From Demequina subtropica (GTDB lineage: Bacteria; Actinomycetota; Actinomycetes; Actinomycetales; Demequinaceae), in contig NZ_BBMB01000003.1 in the NCBI RefSeq assembly GCF_000971235.1, forward strand, positions 58,584-122,583: a stretch of DNA of 64,000 bases. The letters are read 5' to 3'. Positions 57,989-64,000 of the stretch are shown piece by piece (positions within the stretch are counted from its first letter, which is position 1; the number at the start of each line of letters is the position of its first letter). The notes under the pieces are model-generated. The model was given only the letters and a program-made list of their open reading frames with translations. It ran no database searches and had not been told where the DNA came from. The position numbers were made by a program, and so were the translations under genes.

Positions 57989-59244
57989 GGCTTCTCCTCG
58001 GTCAGGGTGGACGATGCGGGGGTCGCGGCCGCCTGGGACGTCTGCTGCGCGGCGGCTGTGCGGGCGGCGAGGTGCGCATCGTGCCGCTTGCGGCCCTCGG
58101 GCGTGACGCGCTGGAGCGCGAAGATGGCGTGGCCGAGGCGGCGCCACTGGCGCGAGAAGAAGCGCGCGAGCCGCGGCGACATGGTCACCACCGCGGCGCC
58201 GAGCACGCCGACCGCCGTGAACGCGATCGCGCCGGCCGGCGGGAGGAAGACCACGGACACCGTGCCGAAGGACAGCACCGCGGTCCAGAGGTACAGCACG
58301 GTGACCGCCCAGCGGTGCGAGTGCCCGCGACGCAGGAGCAGGTGGTGAAGGTGGTGCTTGTCGGGCGAGAACGGCGAGTCGCCCCGCAGCGTGCGCCTCA
58401 CCACGGCCGCCGTCATGTCCACCAGCGGGACCGCGAGCACCATGATCGGCAGGAGGATCGGGATGAAGGCCGGGATGCGCTCGCGCTCCGAGATCACGGC
58501 GGGGTCGATCTGGCCCGTCACGATGATCGCGGCGGCCGCGAGCATGAGGCCCAGCACCATCGACCCCGAGTCGCCCATGAAGATGCGCGCGGGATGCACG
58601 TTGTGCGGCAGGAAGCCCAGGCATGCGCCCACAAGCAGCGCGACCACGATGGCCGCGAGCGACGAGTAGTCCCCCGGCGACGCGGAGCGTGCGAGCAGGT
58701 ACGTGTACGCGAAGAAGGCAGTGCCGCCGATCGCGATCATGCCGGCCGCGAGGCCGTCGAGCCCGTCGACGAAGTTGACGGCGTTCATGGCGATCACCAC
58801 CACGAACACCGTGGCGATGAGCGAGACGTACGAGCTGCCGATGGTGACGCCCGCGATGGGCACCGTCACCAGCTGGACGCCGCCCGAGGCCACGACCACG
58901 CCCGCGAGGAACTGCCCCGCGAGCTTGGCCATCCAGTCGAGGTCGAAGATGTCGTCCACCATGCCGAGCGCGCACACGATCGCGGCGCCCCCGAGCACGG
59001 CCCAGGCCTCGCGTCCCGCGTCGAACACGGGCATGAGGAACGGGATGGCCGACGCGACCACGCCGGCCGTGGCGAGGCCGAGGAAGATCGCGAGGCCGCC
59101 GAGCCGCGGGATGGGGGCCGTGTGGACGTCGCGCGCGCGCACGGCGGTGATGGCGCCGACGCGGAAGGCGAGGTGACGGGCCGCGGGGGTCGCGACGTAC
59201 GCGACCAGCGCCGCGATCGCCATGAGGGTGAGGTAGACCTTCAC
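57985..59244 (-). CDS. WecA/TagO-like undecaprenyl-phosphate sugar-1-phosphate transferase
   Basis: A 419-residue polytopic membrane enzyme of the MraY/WecA family that starts wall-polymer synthesis by loading GlcNAc-1-phosphate onto undecaprenyl phosphate. About ten membrane segments and the family motifs PIPRLGGLAIF, ALGMVDDIFDLDW (Asp pair), NAVNFVDGLDGLAAG and ARIFMGDSGSMVLG are visible. The long C-terminal tail is soluble and Ala-rich. It overlaps tsaC by four bases, the usual order (prfA-prmC-sua5-wecA-atp) in actinobacteria. Confidence 0.92.
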   Translation of the reverse strand: MKVYLTLMAIAALVAYVATPAARHLAFRVGAITAVRARDVHTAPIPRLGGLAIFLGLATAGVVASAIPFLMPVFDAGREAWAVLGGAAIVCALGMVDDIFDLDWMAKLAGQFLAGVVVASGGVQLVTVPIAGVTIGSSYVSLIATVFVVVIAMNAVNFVDGLDGLAAGMIAIGGTAFFAYTYLLARSASPGDYSSLAAIVVALLVGACLGFLPHNVHPARIFMGDSGSMVLGLMLAAAAIIVTGQIDPAVISERERIPAFIPILLPIMVLAVPLVDMTAAVVRRTLRGDSPFSPDKHHLHHLLLRRGHSHRWAVTVLYLWTAVLSFGTVSVVFLPPAGAIAFTAVGVLGAAVVTMSPRLARFFSRQWRRLGHAIFALQRVTPEGRKRHDAHLAARTAAAQQTSQAAATPASSTLTEEKP

Positions 59245-59891
59245 CCGGCGTCACCTGCGACGGCGTCCTCCCCCACGATCTCGACGATGCGCTCGCGGGA
59301 GATCCCGCCCTGACGGACGATGCGCAGACGGTCGCCCGTCGCGTCGACGATGGTGGAGGCGACGCCGAGCGGGCTGTCGCCCGCGTCGAGGTAGACGGCG
59401 ACGGACTCGCCCAGCTGGGCCTCCGCCTCGGCCGCCGTGGTCGCGGCGGGCTCGCCGGTCCGGTTGGCGCTGGTCACCGCGAGCGGGCCGGTGCGCGACA
59501 GCAGCGCGAGCGCCGCCGGGTGGTCGGGCACGCGGAGCGCGACGGTGCCGCGCGTCTCGCCGAGGTCCCACGCGAGCGAGGGCTGCGAGCGGACGATCAC
59601 GGTCAAGGCGCCGGGCCAGCAGGCCTCCATGAGCGCGCGGGCGGGCTCGGGCACCTCACGCGCGAGGCCGTCGACCGTGCGGACGTCGGGGATGAGCACC
59701 GGCGGCGGCATCTGGCGGCCGCGGCCCTTGGCCGCGAGCAGCGCCGTGACCGCGGTGGGGCTGAAGGCGTCCGCCCCCACTCCGTAGACGGTGTCGGTGG
59801 GCAGGACGATGACCGCTTGGCGGTTGACCGCGTCGACGGCGGCGTCGAGCGACGGCCCCCAGGCGTTGGGGTCGTGGACGGGCAGGATCAC
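59241..59891 (-). CDS. L-threonylcarbamoyladenylate synthase (Sua5/YciO/YrdC family)
   Basis: 216 residues. Makes the activated threonylcarbamoyl for the t6A37 tRNA modification. Family motifs: VIVLPTDTVYGVGADAF, LLAAKGRG, ALMEACWPGALTVIV, VALRVPDHPAAL and LAVTSANRTGEPA, with DGG-like loop STIVDATG near the end. It is the short TsaC form without the Sua5 C-terminal domain. GTG start at 59891, 12 bases after prmC. Confidence 0.93.
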   Translation of the reverse strand: MILPVHDPNAWGPSLDAAVDAVNRQAVIVLPTDTVYGVGADAFSPTAVTALLAAKGRGRQMPPPVLIPDVRTVDGLAREVPEPARALMEACWPGALTVIVRSQPSLAWDLGETRGTVALRVPDHPAALALLSRTGPLAVTSANRTGEPAATTAAEAEAQLGESVAVYLDAGDSPLGVASTIVDATGDRLRIVRQGGISRERIVEIVGEDAVAGDAG

Positions 59892-59903
59892 GCGGTCAGT
59901 CTC

Positions 59904-60794
59904 TCAGACACCCACGCGCGTCGCGACGAGCATGCGGTCGCGTCCCGTGAGATCCGTGAGCGTGCGGACGTCGCCCCACCACTCGGAGGACTCGGCGTAG
60001 GCGCGCAGCGCGGGGCCCTGCTCGTCGCCGTGCTCCATCACGAGCACGCCGCCCACGCGCAGCAGTCGCTGCGCCTCGTCGAGGATGGCGCGCGGGACGG
60101 CCAGGCCGTCGTCCCCCAGGCCGTACAGGGCCTGCGGCGGGTCGTGCAGCGCGACCTCGGGGTCGCGCGGGACGGCCGCGGTCGGGACGTACGGCGGGTT
60201 GGTGACCACCACATCGGCGCACTCGTCGAACTGGCGCAGGCAGTTGCGCGCGTCGCCGTAGACGGAGCGCAGGCGCGAGCGGACGTCCGCGGGCTGGGCG
60301 CGCGCGTTGAGACGCAGGTAGACCAGGGCCTCCTCGCTCGCCTCGACCATGGCGACCTGCGCCTCCGGGATCTCCGTGGCGATCGAGATGCCGATGGCGC
60401 CGGAGCCGGCGCAGAGGTCGGTCACGCGGACCGTGCCGCGCATCTCGAGGGCCTCGCGCGCCGCGGCGATCGCGACGCCGGCCACCACCTCGGTCTCGGG
60501 GCGCGGGATGAACACCCCGGGGCCCACCTGGAGCTCGAGCGAGCGGAAGTACGCCTTGCCCGTGATGTGCTGGAGCGGCTCGCGGTCGACGCGACGCGTG
60601 ACGCGGGCCTCGAGGAGGTCAAGATCGGCGCCGTCGGGCCATTCGTCATCGCGGGCGGCGGCCGTGCGGATGTAGCTGGGCTCGAGGCCCAGCGTGTGCG
60701 CGATGAGCACGATCGCGTCGTGGCGGGGCGAGGGGACGCCTGCCTCGGCGAGGCGTCGGGTGGTGTCGCGCAGGCGCGCGCCTACGGTGGGCAC
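59904..60794 (-). CDS. prmC: Peptide chain release factor N5-glutamine methyltransferase
   Basis: 296 residues. Methylates the Gln of the GGQ motif of RF1/RF2. The N-terminal helical domain is followed by FIPRPETEVV, the SAM-binding VTDLCAGSGAIGISIA and the catalytic VVVTNPPYVP. It follows prfA, its substrate gene. The GTG at 60794 lies six bases after a TAGGCT box that sits right behind the prfA stop, so it may have its own leaderless promoter. Confidence 0.95.
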   Translation of the reverse strand: MPTVGARLRDTTRRLAEAGVPSPRHDAIVLIAHTLGLEPSYIRTAAARDDEWPDGADLDLLEARVTRRVDREPLQHITGKAYFRSLELQVGPGVFIPRPETEVVAGVAIAAAREALEMRGTVRVTDLCAGSGAIGISIATEIPEAQVAMVEASEEALVYLRLNARAQPADVRSRLRSVYGDARNCLRQFDECADVVVTNPPYVPTAAVPRDPEVALHDPPQALYGLGDDGLAVPRAILDEAQRLLRVGGVLVMEHGDEQGPALRAYAESSEWWGDVRTLTDLTGRDRMLVATRVGV

Positions 60795-60800
60795 GTTCGG

Positions 60801-60806
60801 AGCCTA
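60801..60806 (-). promoter_or_regulatory. Possible internal -10 box of a leaderless prmC transcript
   Basis: TAGGCT on the minus strand in the 16-base gap between prfA and prmC, six bases before the prmC GTG. Confidence 0.45.
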
Positions 60807-60810
60807 GCGC

Positions 60811-61893
60811 CTACTCGGCCGCGGAGAGCCGGGCGGCCTCGTCGGCGTCGATCGCGGACTGGATGACGGGCTGGAGGTCGCCCGCGAGCACCTGGTCGAG
60901 GTTGTACGCCTTGTACCCCGTGCGGTGGTCCGCGATGCGGTTCTCGGGAAAGTTGTAGGTGCGGATGCGCTCCGAGCGGTCGACCGTGCGGATCTGCGAC
61001 TTGCGCATGTCCTGGGCCTCGGCCTCGGCGGCCTCCTTCTGCGCCGCGAGGAGGCGGGCGCGCAGGATGCGCAGCGCGGACTCCTTGTTCTGCAGCTGCG
61101 ACTTCTCGTTCTGGCAGCTCACGACGATGCCCGTGGGCAGGTGCGTGAGGCGCACCGCCGAGTCGGTGGTGTTGACCGACTGGCCGCCAGGGCCCGACGA
61201 GCGGTACACGTCGACGCGCACCTCGTTCATGTCGATCTCGACCTCGGAGACCTCCTCGACCTCCGGGTAGACGAGCACGCCCGCCGCCGAGGTGTGGATG
61301 CGGCCCTGCGACTCGGTCGCGGGCACGCGCTGCACGCGGTGCACGCCGCCCTCGTACTTGAGCTGGGCCCACACGCCGTCCTCGGGCTCGACGGAGCCGC
61401 GCGCCTTCACCGCGACGGACACGTCCTTGTACCCGCCCATGTCGGTGTGCACGGCCTCGAGGACCTCGGCCTTCCAGCCCTTGGTCTCCGCGAACTTGAG
61501 GTACATCTTCAGCAGGTCGCCCGCGAACAGCGCGGACTCCTCGCCGCCCTCACCCGACTTGATCTCGAGGATCACGTCGCGCGCATCGTCCGGATCGCGC
61601 GGGATGAGGATGCGCCGGAGGTGCTCCGTGGCATCCTCGACGGCGGCTGCGAGGGCCGGGATCTCCTCGGCCATCTCGGGGTCGAGCTCCGCCAGCTCCT
61701 GGGCGGCCTCGAGATCGTCCTGGGCGCTCTTCCAGGCACGATGCGCGGCGACGACGCGGCCGAGCTCCGCGAAGCGACGCCCGAGCGTGCGCGCCCGTCC
61801 GCCGTCCGCGTGAACCGCGGGGTCGGCGAGCTGCTGCTCGATGTCGGCGTACTCGTCCAGCATCGGCTGGACGGCTGCGAAGGCTTCGGCCAC
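60811..61893 (-). CDS. prfA: Peptide chain release factor 1
   Basis: Releases peptides at UAA and UAG. 360 residues from the GTG at 61893, the family's normal length. The codon-recognition tripeptide is PAT in [15 protein letters not shown], and the catalytic [20 protein letters not shown] is intact. The frame is open further upstream into rpmE, but the family start pattern ([24 protein letters not shown]) fits the GTG. It follows rpmE by 22 bases without a clear ribosome site. Confidence 0.95.
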   Translation of the reverse strand: MAEAFAAVQPMLDEYADIEQQLADPAVHADGGRARTLGRRFAELGRVVAAHRAWKSAQDDLEAAQELAELDPEMAEEIPALAAAVEDATEHLRRILIPRDPDDARDVILEIKSGEGGEESALFAGDLLKMYLKFAETKGWKAEVLEAVHTDMGGYKDVSVAVKARGSVEPEDGVWAQLKYEGGVHRVQRVPATESQGRIHTSAAGVLVYPEVEEVSEVEIDMNEVRVDVYRSSGPGGQSVNTTDSAVRLTHLPTGIVVSCQNEKSQLQNKESALRILRARLLAAQKEAAEAEAQDMRKSQIRTVDRSERIRTYNFPENRIADHRTGYKAYNLDQVLAGDLQPVIQSAIDADEAARLSAAE

Positions 61894-61915
61894 GTCGTCG
61901 CGCGGGTGAAGCGGG

Positions 61916-62125
61916 TTACTTCTTGTTGCCGTAGCGGCGCTCGAAGCGCGCCACGCGGCCACCGGTGTCCATGATCTTCTGCTTGCCCGTGTAGAACGGG
62001 TGGCAGGCCGAGCAGACCTCGACGCTGATCGCGCCGGACTTCACGGTGGACTTGGTCTCGAACGTGGAACCGCAGGTGCACGTGACAGTGGTGGTCACGT
62101 ACTCGGGGTGGATGTCCTTCTTCAT
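61916..62125 (-). CDS. rpmE: Ribosomal protein bL31, zinc-binding form
   Basis: 69 residues. [20 protein letters not shown] and [16 protein letters not shown] contain the four cysteines of the zinc-binding (C+) type of bL31. The ATG at 62125 follows GGGAG. First gene of the transcript into prfA. Upstream, TTGACA (62236 to 62231, minus strand) could be a -35 box, but no matching -10 is evident. Confidence 0.96.
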   Translation of the reverse strand: MKKDIHPEYVTTTVTCTCGSTFETKSTVKSGAISVEVCSACHPFYTGKQKIMDTGGRVARFERRYGNKK

Positions 62126-62267
62126 GATCTCCCTTAGTTCGCCACCGGGTCCCGCACGTGTCTCGCGCAGGTGAACCGGCAACCTGGGACCCCGTCCGCA
62201 GGCGGGGCCAACGAACAATTCTGCCATGCGTGTCAAGCCGGGGCGAATCCGCCGCTGCGCCGCGCGC

Positions 62268-62349
62268 CCGCCCCGCGCCCCGCGCCGAGCTCCACCCCGC
62301 GCCCACCCCGCGCCCACCCCGCGCCCCGCGCCGAGCTCCACCCCGCGCT
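62268..62349. repeat. Two direct 46-bp GC-only-rich repeats
   Basis: The 22-mer beginning at 62281 (CGCGCCGAGCTCCACCCCGC and two more bases) recurs at 62327, with surrounding CCCGCGCC-type units also repeated. No coding sense is evident. It separates the rpmE promoter region from the 49-bp palindrome. Confidence 0.7.
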
Positions 62350-62350
62350 C

Positions 62351-62399
62351 GCGGGACATGAGGGTCGGATCCGAGCCAGAACCTGCATTCATGTCCCGC
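62351..62399. repeat. 49-bp palindromic repeat, family B, copy 1
   Basis: Arms GCGGGACATGA / TCATGTCCCGC surround an inner TCGGATCCGA palindrome. The right arm ends on the stop codon of the kinase-like gene. Copies 2 and 3 lie at 62884 and 63918. Confidence 0.9.
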
Positions 62400-62866
62400 T
62401 AGGACGACATGACGATGCGCAACGGCCCCTCCTCCTCCGTCGGCACCTCGAAGCCCTCGAGGTAGGCGGCCGCCGTCGCGGCCGGCACGGCGATGTCGTC
62501 GGCGGAGCGGTTCCCGCGCGCGGCGAGCCTCGCGAGGATCGTCTCGCGCGGGGTGTCCAGGTAGTGCACTGCGGGGACGATGCCGTGCTCGGCGAGCAGC
62601 TCGCGGTAGGCGTCGCGCTGCGTGCGCGACCTGAACGACGAGTCCACCACGGCGAGCTCGCCCCGTGCGACGACGGCCAGCAGCGACTTCCGGAGGCACG
62701 CGTGCACCTCCGCGCGGGCATCGTCCGCGAGCGGATGGTCGCGGAACCCGAGCTCCCACGCGATGCGATCGAAGGACAGCACCTCGTAGCCCCGGGCCTC
62801 GAGCCCTCTCGCGTAGGTGGACTTGCCGGAGCCAGCCATCCCGCACATGAGGATCACCTGGTCCAT
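62399..62866 (-). CDS. P-loop kinase-like ATPase (AAA_33 type)
   Basis: 155 residues. LMCGMAGSGKSTYARGL is a Walker A motif directly at the start, VLSFDRIAWELG and LAVVDSSFRSRTQRDAYREL give the second acidic motif, and ILARLAARGNR the arginine-rich lid. This is the pattern of small zeta-toxin/shikimate-kinase-like ATPases of unknown substrate. The ATG at 62866 lies six bases after a TAGGTT box. Its stop sits at the edge of a palindromic repeat. No antitoxin-like partner is evident. Confidence 0.8.
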   Translation of the reverse strand: MDQVILMCGMAGSGKSTYARGLEARGYEVLSFDRIAWELGFRDHPLADDARAEVHACLRKSLLAVVARGELAVVDSSFRSRTQRDAYRELLAEHGIVPAVHYLDTPRETILARLAARGNRSADDIAVPAATAAAYLEGFEVPTEEEGPLRIVMSS

Positions 62867-62872
62867 GCGGTC

Positions 62873-62878
62873 AACCTA
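62873..62878 (-). promoter_or_regulatory. -10 box of the leaderless kinase-like gene
   Basis: TAGGTT on the minus strand, six bases (GACCGC) before the ATG at 62866; repeat copy 2 begins six bases upstream of it. Confidence 0.55.
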
Positions 62879-62883
62879 CGCCA

Positions 62884-62932
62884 GCGGGACATGAGGGTCG
62901 GATCCGAGCCAGATCCTGCACCCATGTCCCGC
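62884..62932. repeat. 49-bp palindromic repeat, family B, copy 2
   Basis: Same length and plan as copy 1, differing at three positions in the right half. It lies between the divergent kinase-like and DUF559 genes. Confidence 0.9.
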
Positions 62933-62986
62933 CAGGACGCTCGACTTCTCCACACCGGGTTCCGCCGGCGCTCCACGGGGCGTCGA

Positions 62987-63928
62987 ATGCGAGTCATGCG
63001 TCTCCTCCCCGGCCTCGTCGCGCTCGACCGTCCGCTCCCCGAGTTCCTCTCCGCCAACGCGCACGCGTTCACCCGCGCCGACCTGCGCGCGCGGTGGTCG
63101 AGAGCGGCGCTCGAGAACGCCGTCCGCTCAGGCGACGCCCGCCGCATCCTGCCCGGCGTCTACTGCGCCCGGGCACACACAGGGTCGCCGACCGTCCTCG
63201 GCGAGGCCCTCAACCTCTGGCACCCCGCCGGCTTGGTGACCGGGCCGCTCGCGCTCCACCTCTATGGCGTCCCGTTGACAGCCACGACGGTCGCGCACAT
63301 CCGCGTGCAGAACGGCTTCCGCCCCCGCACCCCACCGTGGGTGCGGTGCCTCCAGGGTGAGCGCCTCCGTGTGTCGAGCGCACCTGCCGGGGTCTCATGC
63401 GTGGTGCCCGAGCTCGCTCTGCTCGATGCATGGCGCCTCGCATCGCCGCCGCAGCGCCTCGACATCCTGTGGGAGTCGCTGTGGGCACGCGTCTGCACCT
63501 GGCAGCAGCTCGCCCGTGCCGAGGAGGGTGCCGCGCGGATTCCTGAGCGGCACCGGCTCCAGCGGGTTCTCGGATGGTTCGAGGACGGCGCCACCACACC
63601 GCTCGAGGTACGGGCACGTCACGAGGCCTTCGCCGGTCGACGCTTCAGCGGCTTCGAGCGCCAGGTCGGGCTACGCCTGCCGACGCGCCATGCCACGGTG
63701 GACATGCTGCACAGGGCGGCACGCGTGATCGTCGAGCTCGACGGCGACCGCTACCACTCGACGCGCGAGGCGCGTGATGCGGATCGCGAGCGTCAGACCG
63801 ACCTGACCGCGGCGGGCTGGGTGGTGCTGCGCTTCGGATGGCGGGACATCGTCGACAGACCCGCCTGGTGCCGTGAACGTGTGCTCGCTGTGGTGGCAAG
63901 TCGGCTCGCGCGCCCCAGCGGGACATGA
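62987..63928 (+). CDS. AbiEi-like winged-helix protein with DUF559 nuclease-like domain
   Basis: 313 residues. The N-terminal part (PLPEFLSANAHAFTRADLRA, RSGDARRILPGVYC) resembles the winged-helix AbiEi antitoxin-type domain, and GPLALHLYGVPL follows. The C-terminal domain has the DUF559 pattern RVIVELDGDRYHSTREARDA, then DRERQTDLTAAGWVVLRFGW, related to PD-(D/E)xK and Vsr nucleases. Such proteins are frequent in actinobacteria and of unknown role. ATG at 62987, with a second at 62996. The TGA stop lies inside repeat copy 3, which encodes the last residues. No ribosome site is obvious. Confidence 0.8.
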   Translation: MRVMRLLPGLVALDRPLPEFLSANAHAFTRADLRARWSRAALENAVRSGDARRILPGVYCARAHTGSPTVLGEALNLWHPAGLVTGPLALHLYGVPLTATTVAHIRVQNGFRPRTPPWVRCLQGERLRVSSAPAGVSCVVPELALLDAWRLASPPQRLDILWESLWARVCTWQQLARAEEGAARIPERHRLQRVLGWFEDGATTPLEVRARHEAFAGRRFSGFERQVGLRLPTRHATVDMLHRAARVIVELDGDRYHSTREARDADRERQTDLTAAGWVVLRFGWRDIVDRPAWCRERVLAVVASRLARPSGT

Positions 63929-63966
63929 AGGCCGGATCCGGGCCAGATCCAGCACTCATGTCCCGC
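63918..63966. repeat. 49-bp palindromic repeat, family B, copy 3
   Basis: Seven of 49 bases differ from copy 1, but both arms and the inner CGGATCCG are kept. It contains the stop codon of the DUF559 gene. Only GC-rich sequence without a gene follows to the end of the window. Confidence 0.9.
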
Positions 63967-64000
63967 TACGGCGGGGTGGGCGGGGCGGGCGGCGCGGGGC

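Noticed and set aside
62126..62350. A small RNA or zinc-responsive (Zur) control region before rpmE
   Set aside because: No AT-rich Zur-type palindrome is seen, and the encoded bL31 is the zinc-containing form, which is not usually Zur-repressed.

Overview
The window is one stretch of a high-GC actinobacterial chromosome (roughly 70 % GC or more by eye). GlgE, the NucS mismatch endonuclease beside the ATP synthase genes, many apparently leaderless promoters and the codon use all fit Actinomycetota, probably Micrococcales (Cellulomonas/Demequina-like; this genus-level guess is inference). No tRNA, rRNA, CRISPR array, transposase or phage gene was recognised. The galactan cluster and the repeat-rich right end are the most accessory-looking parts; most of the rest reads as ordinary chromosome.

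Layout. 1-5467 (+): a tightly overlapped histidine-degradation operon, hutU - M20 amidohydrolase - hutF - hutI. 5517-7538 (-): a protein-tyrosine-phosphatase-like gene and a NifS/IscS-type cysteine desulfurase. 7669-13089 (-): a 1806-residue secreted fusion of an ExeM/NucH-type DNase and a 5'-nucleotidase. 13247-16136 (+): a short-chain dehydrogenase with a small partner, then arsR and an ArsP-like permease. 16164-17902 (-): etfB-etfA. 18026-21116 (+): a secreted cutinase-family esterase and glgX. 21097-34680 (-): a galactan-utilisation locus of two large GH53 endo-galactanases, an ABC importer (ganS, ganP, ganQ) and a GH42 beta-galactosidase (ganA). 35028-39222 (+): glgE-glgB. 39361-42175 (-): a thioredoxin-like/TPR protein and two envelope proteins. 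42323-45740 (+): a 1003-residue hendecad coiled-coil protein and a small coupled gene. 45924-49305 (-): two alpha/beta hydrolases, a small Cys/His protein and a GH1 beta-glucosidase. 49450-62125 (-): a housekeeping block running rpmE, prfA, prmC, tsaC/sua5, wecA-like, atpI-like, atpBEFHAGDC, nucS and a small gene. 62351-63966: a P-loop kinase-like gene and an AbiEi/DUF559 gene among three copies of a 49-bp palindrome.

How the genes work together. The galactan genes form a complete route: secreted or surface-held GH53 enzymes cut beta-1,4-galactan, GanSPQ imports the oligosaccharides (its ATPase must be encoded elsewhere) and GanA releases galactose. LacI-family-type operators with the shape TGnGAnCGnnCnCA sit before both GH53 genes and ganA, and a looser relative sits before glgX. 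glgE, glgB and glgX make up part of alpha-glucan metabolism. The hut operon ends in a formiminoglutamate deiminase route that needs an N-formylglutamate hydrolase; the M20 protein in the operon is the best candidate.

The most unusual signals are a 9-mer (GGACGATGC) found 25 times on the two strands and in several reading frames, a stripe of 17 Trp/Tyr residues in 22 contiguous 11-residue repeats of the coiled-coil protein, two dispersed palindrome families, and about eight genes whose start codon lies only 6-7 bases after a TAnnnT -10 box.
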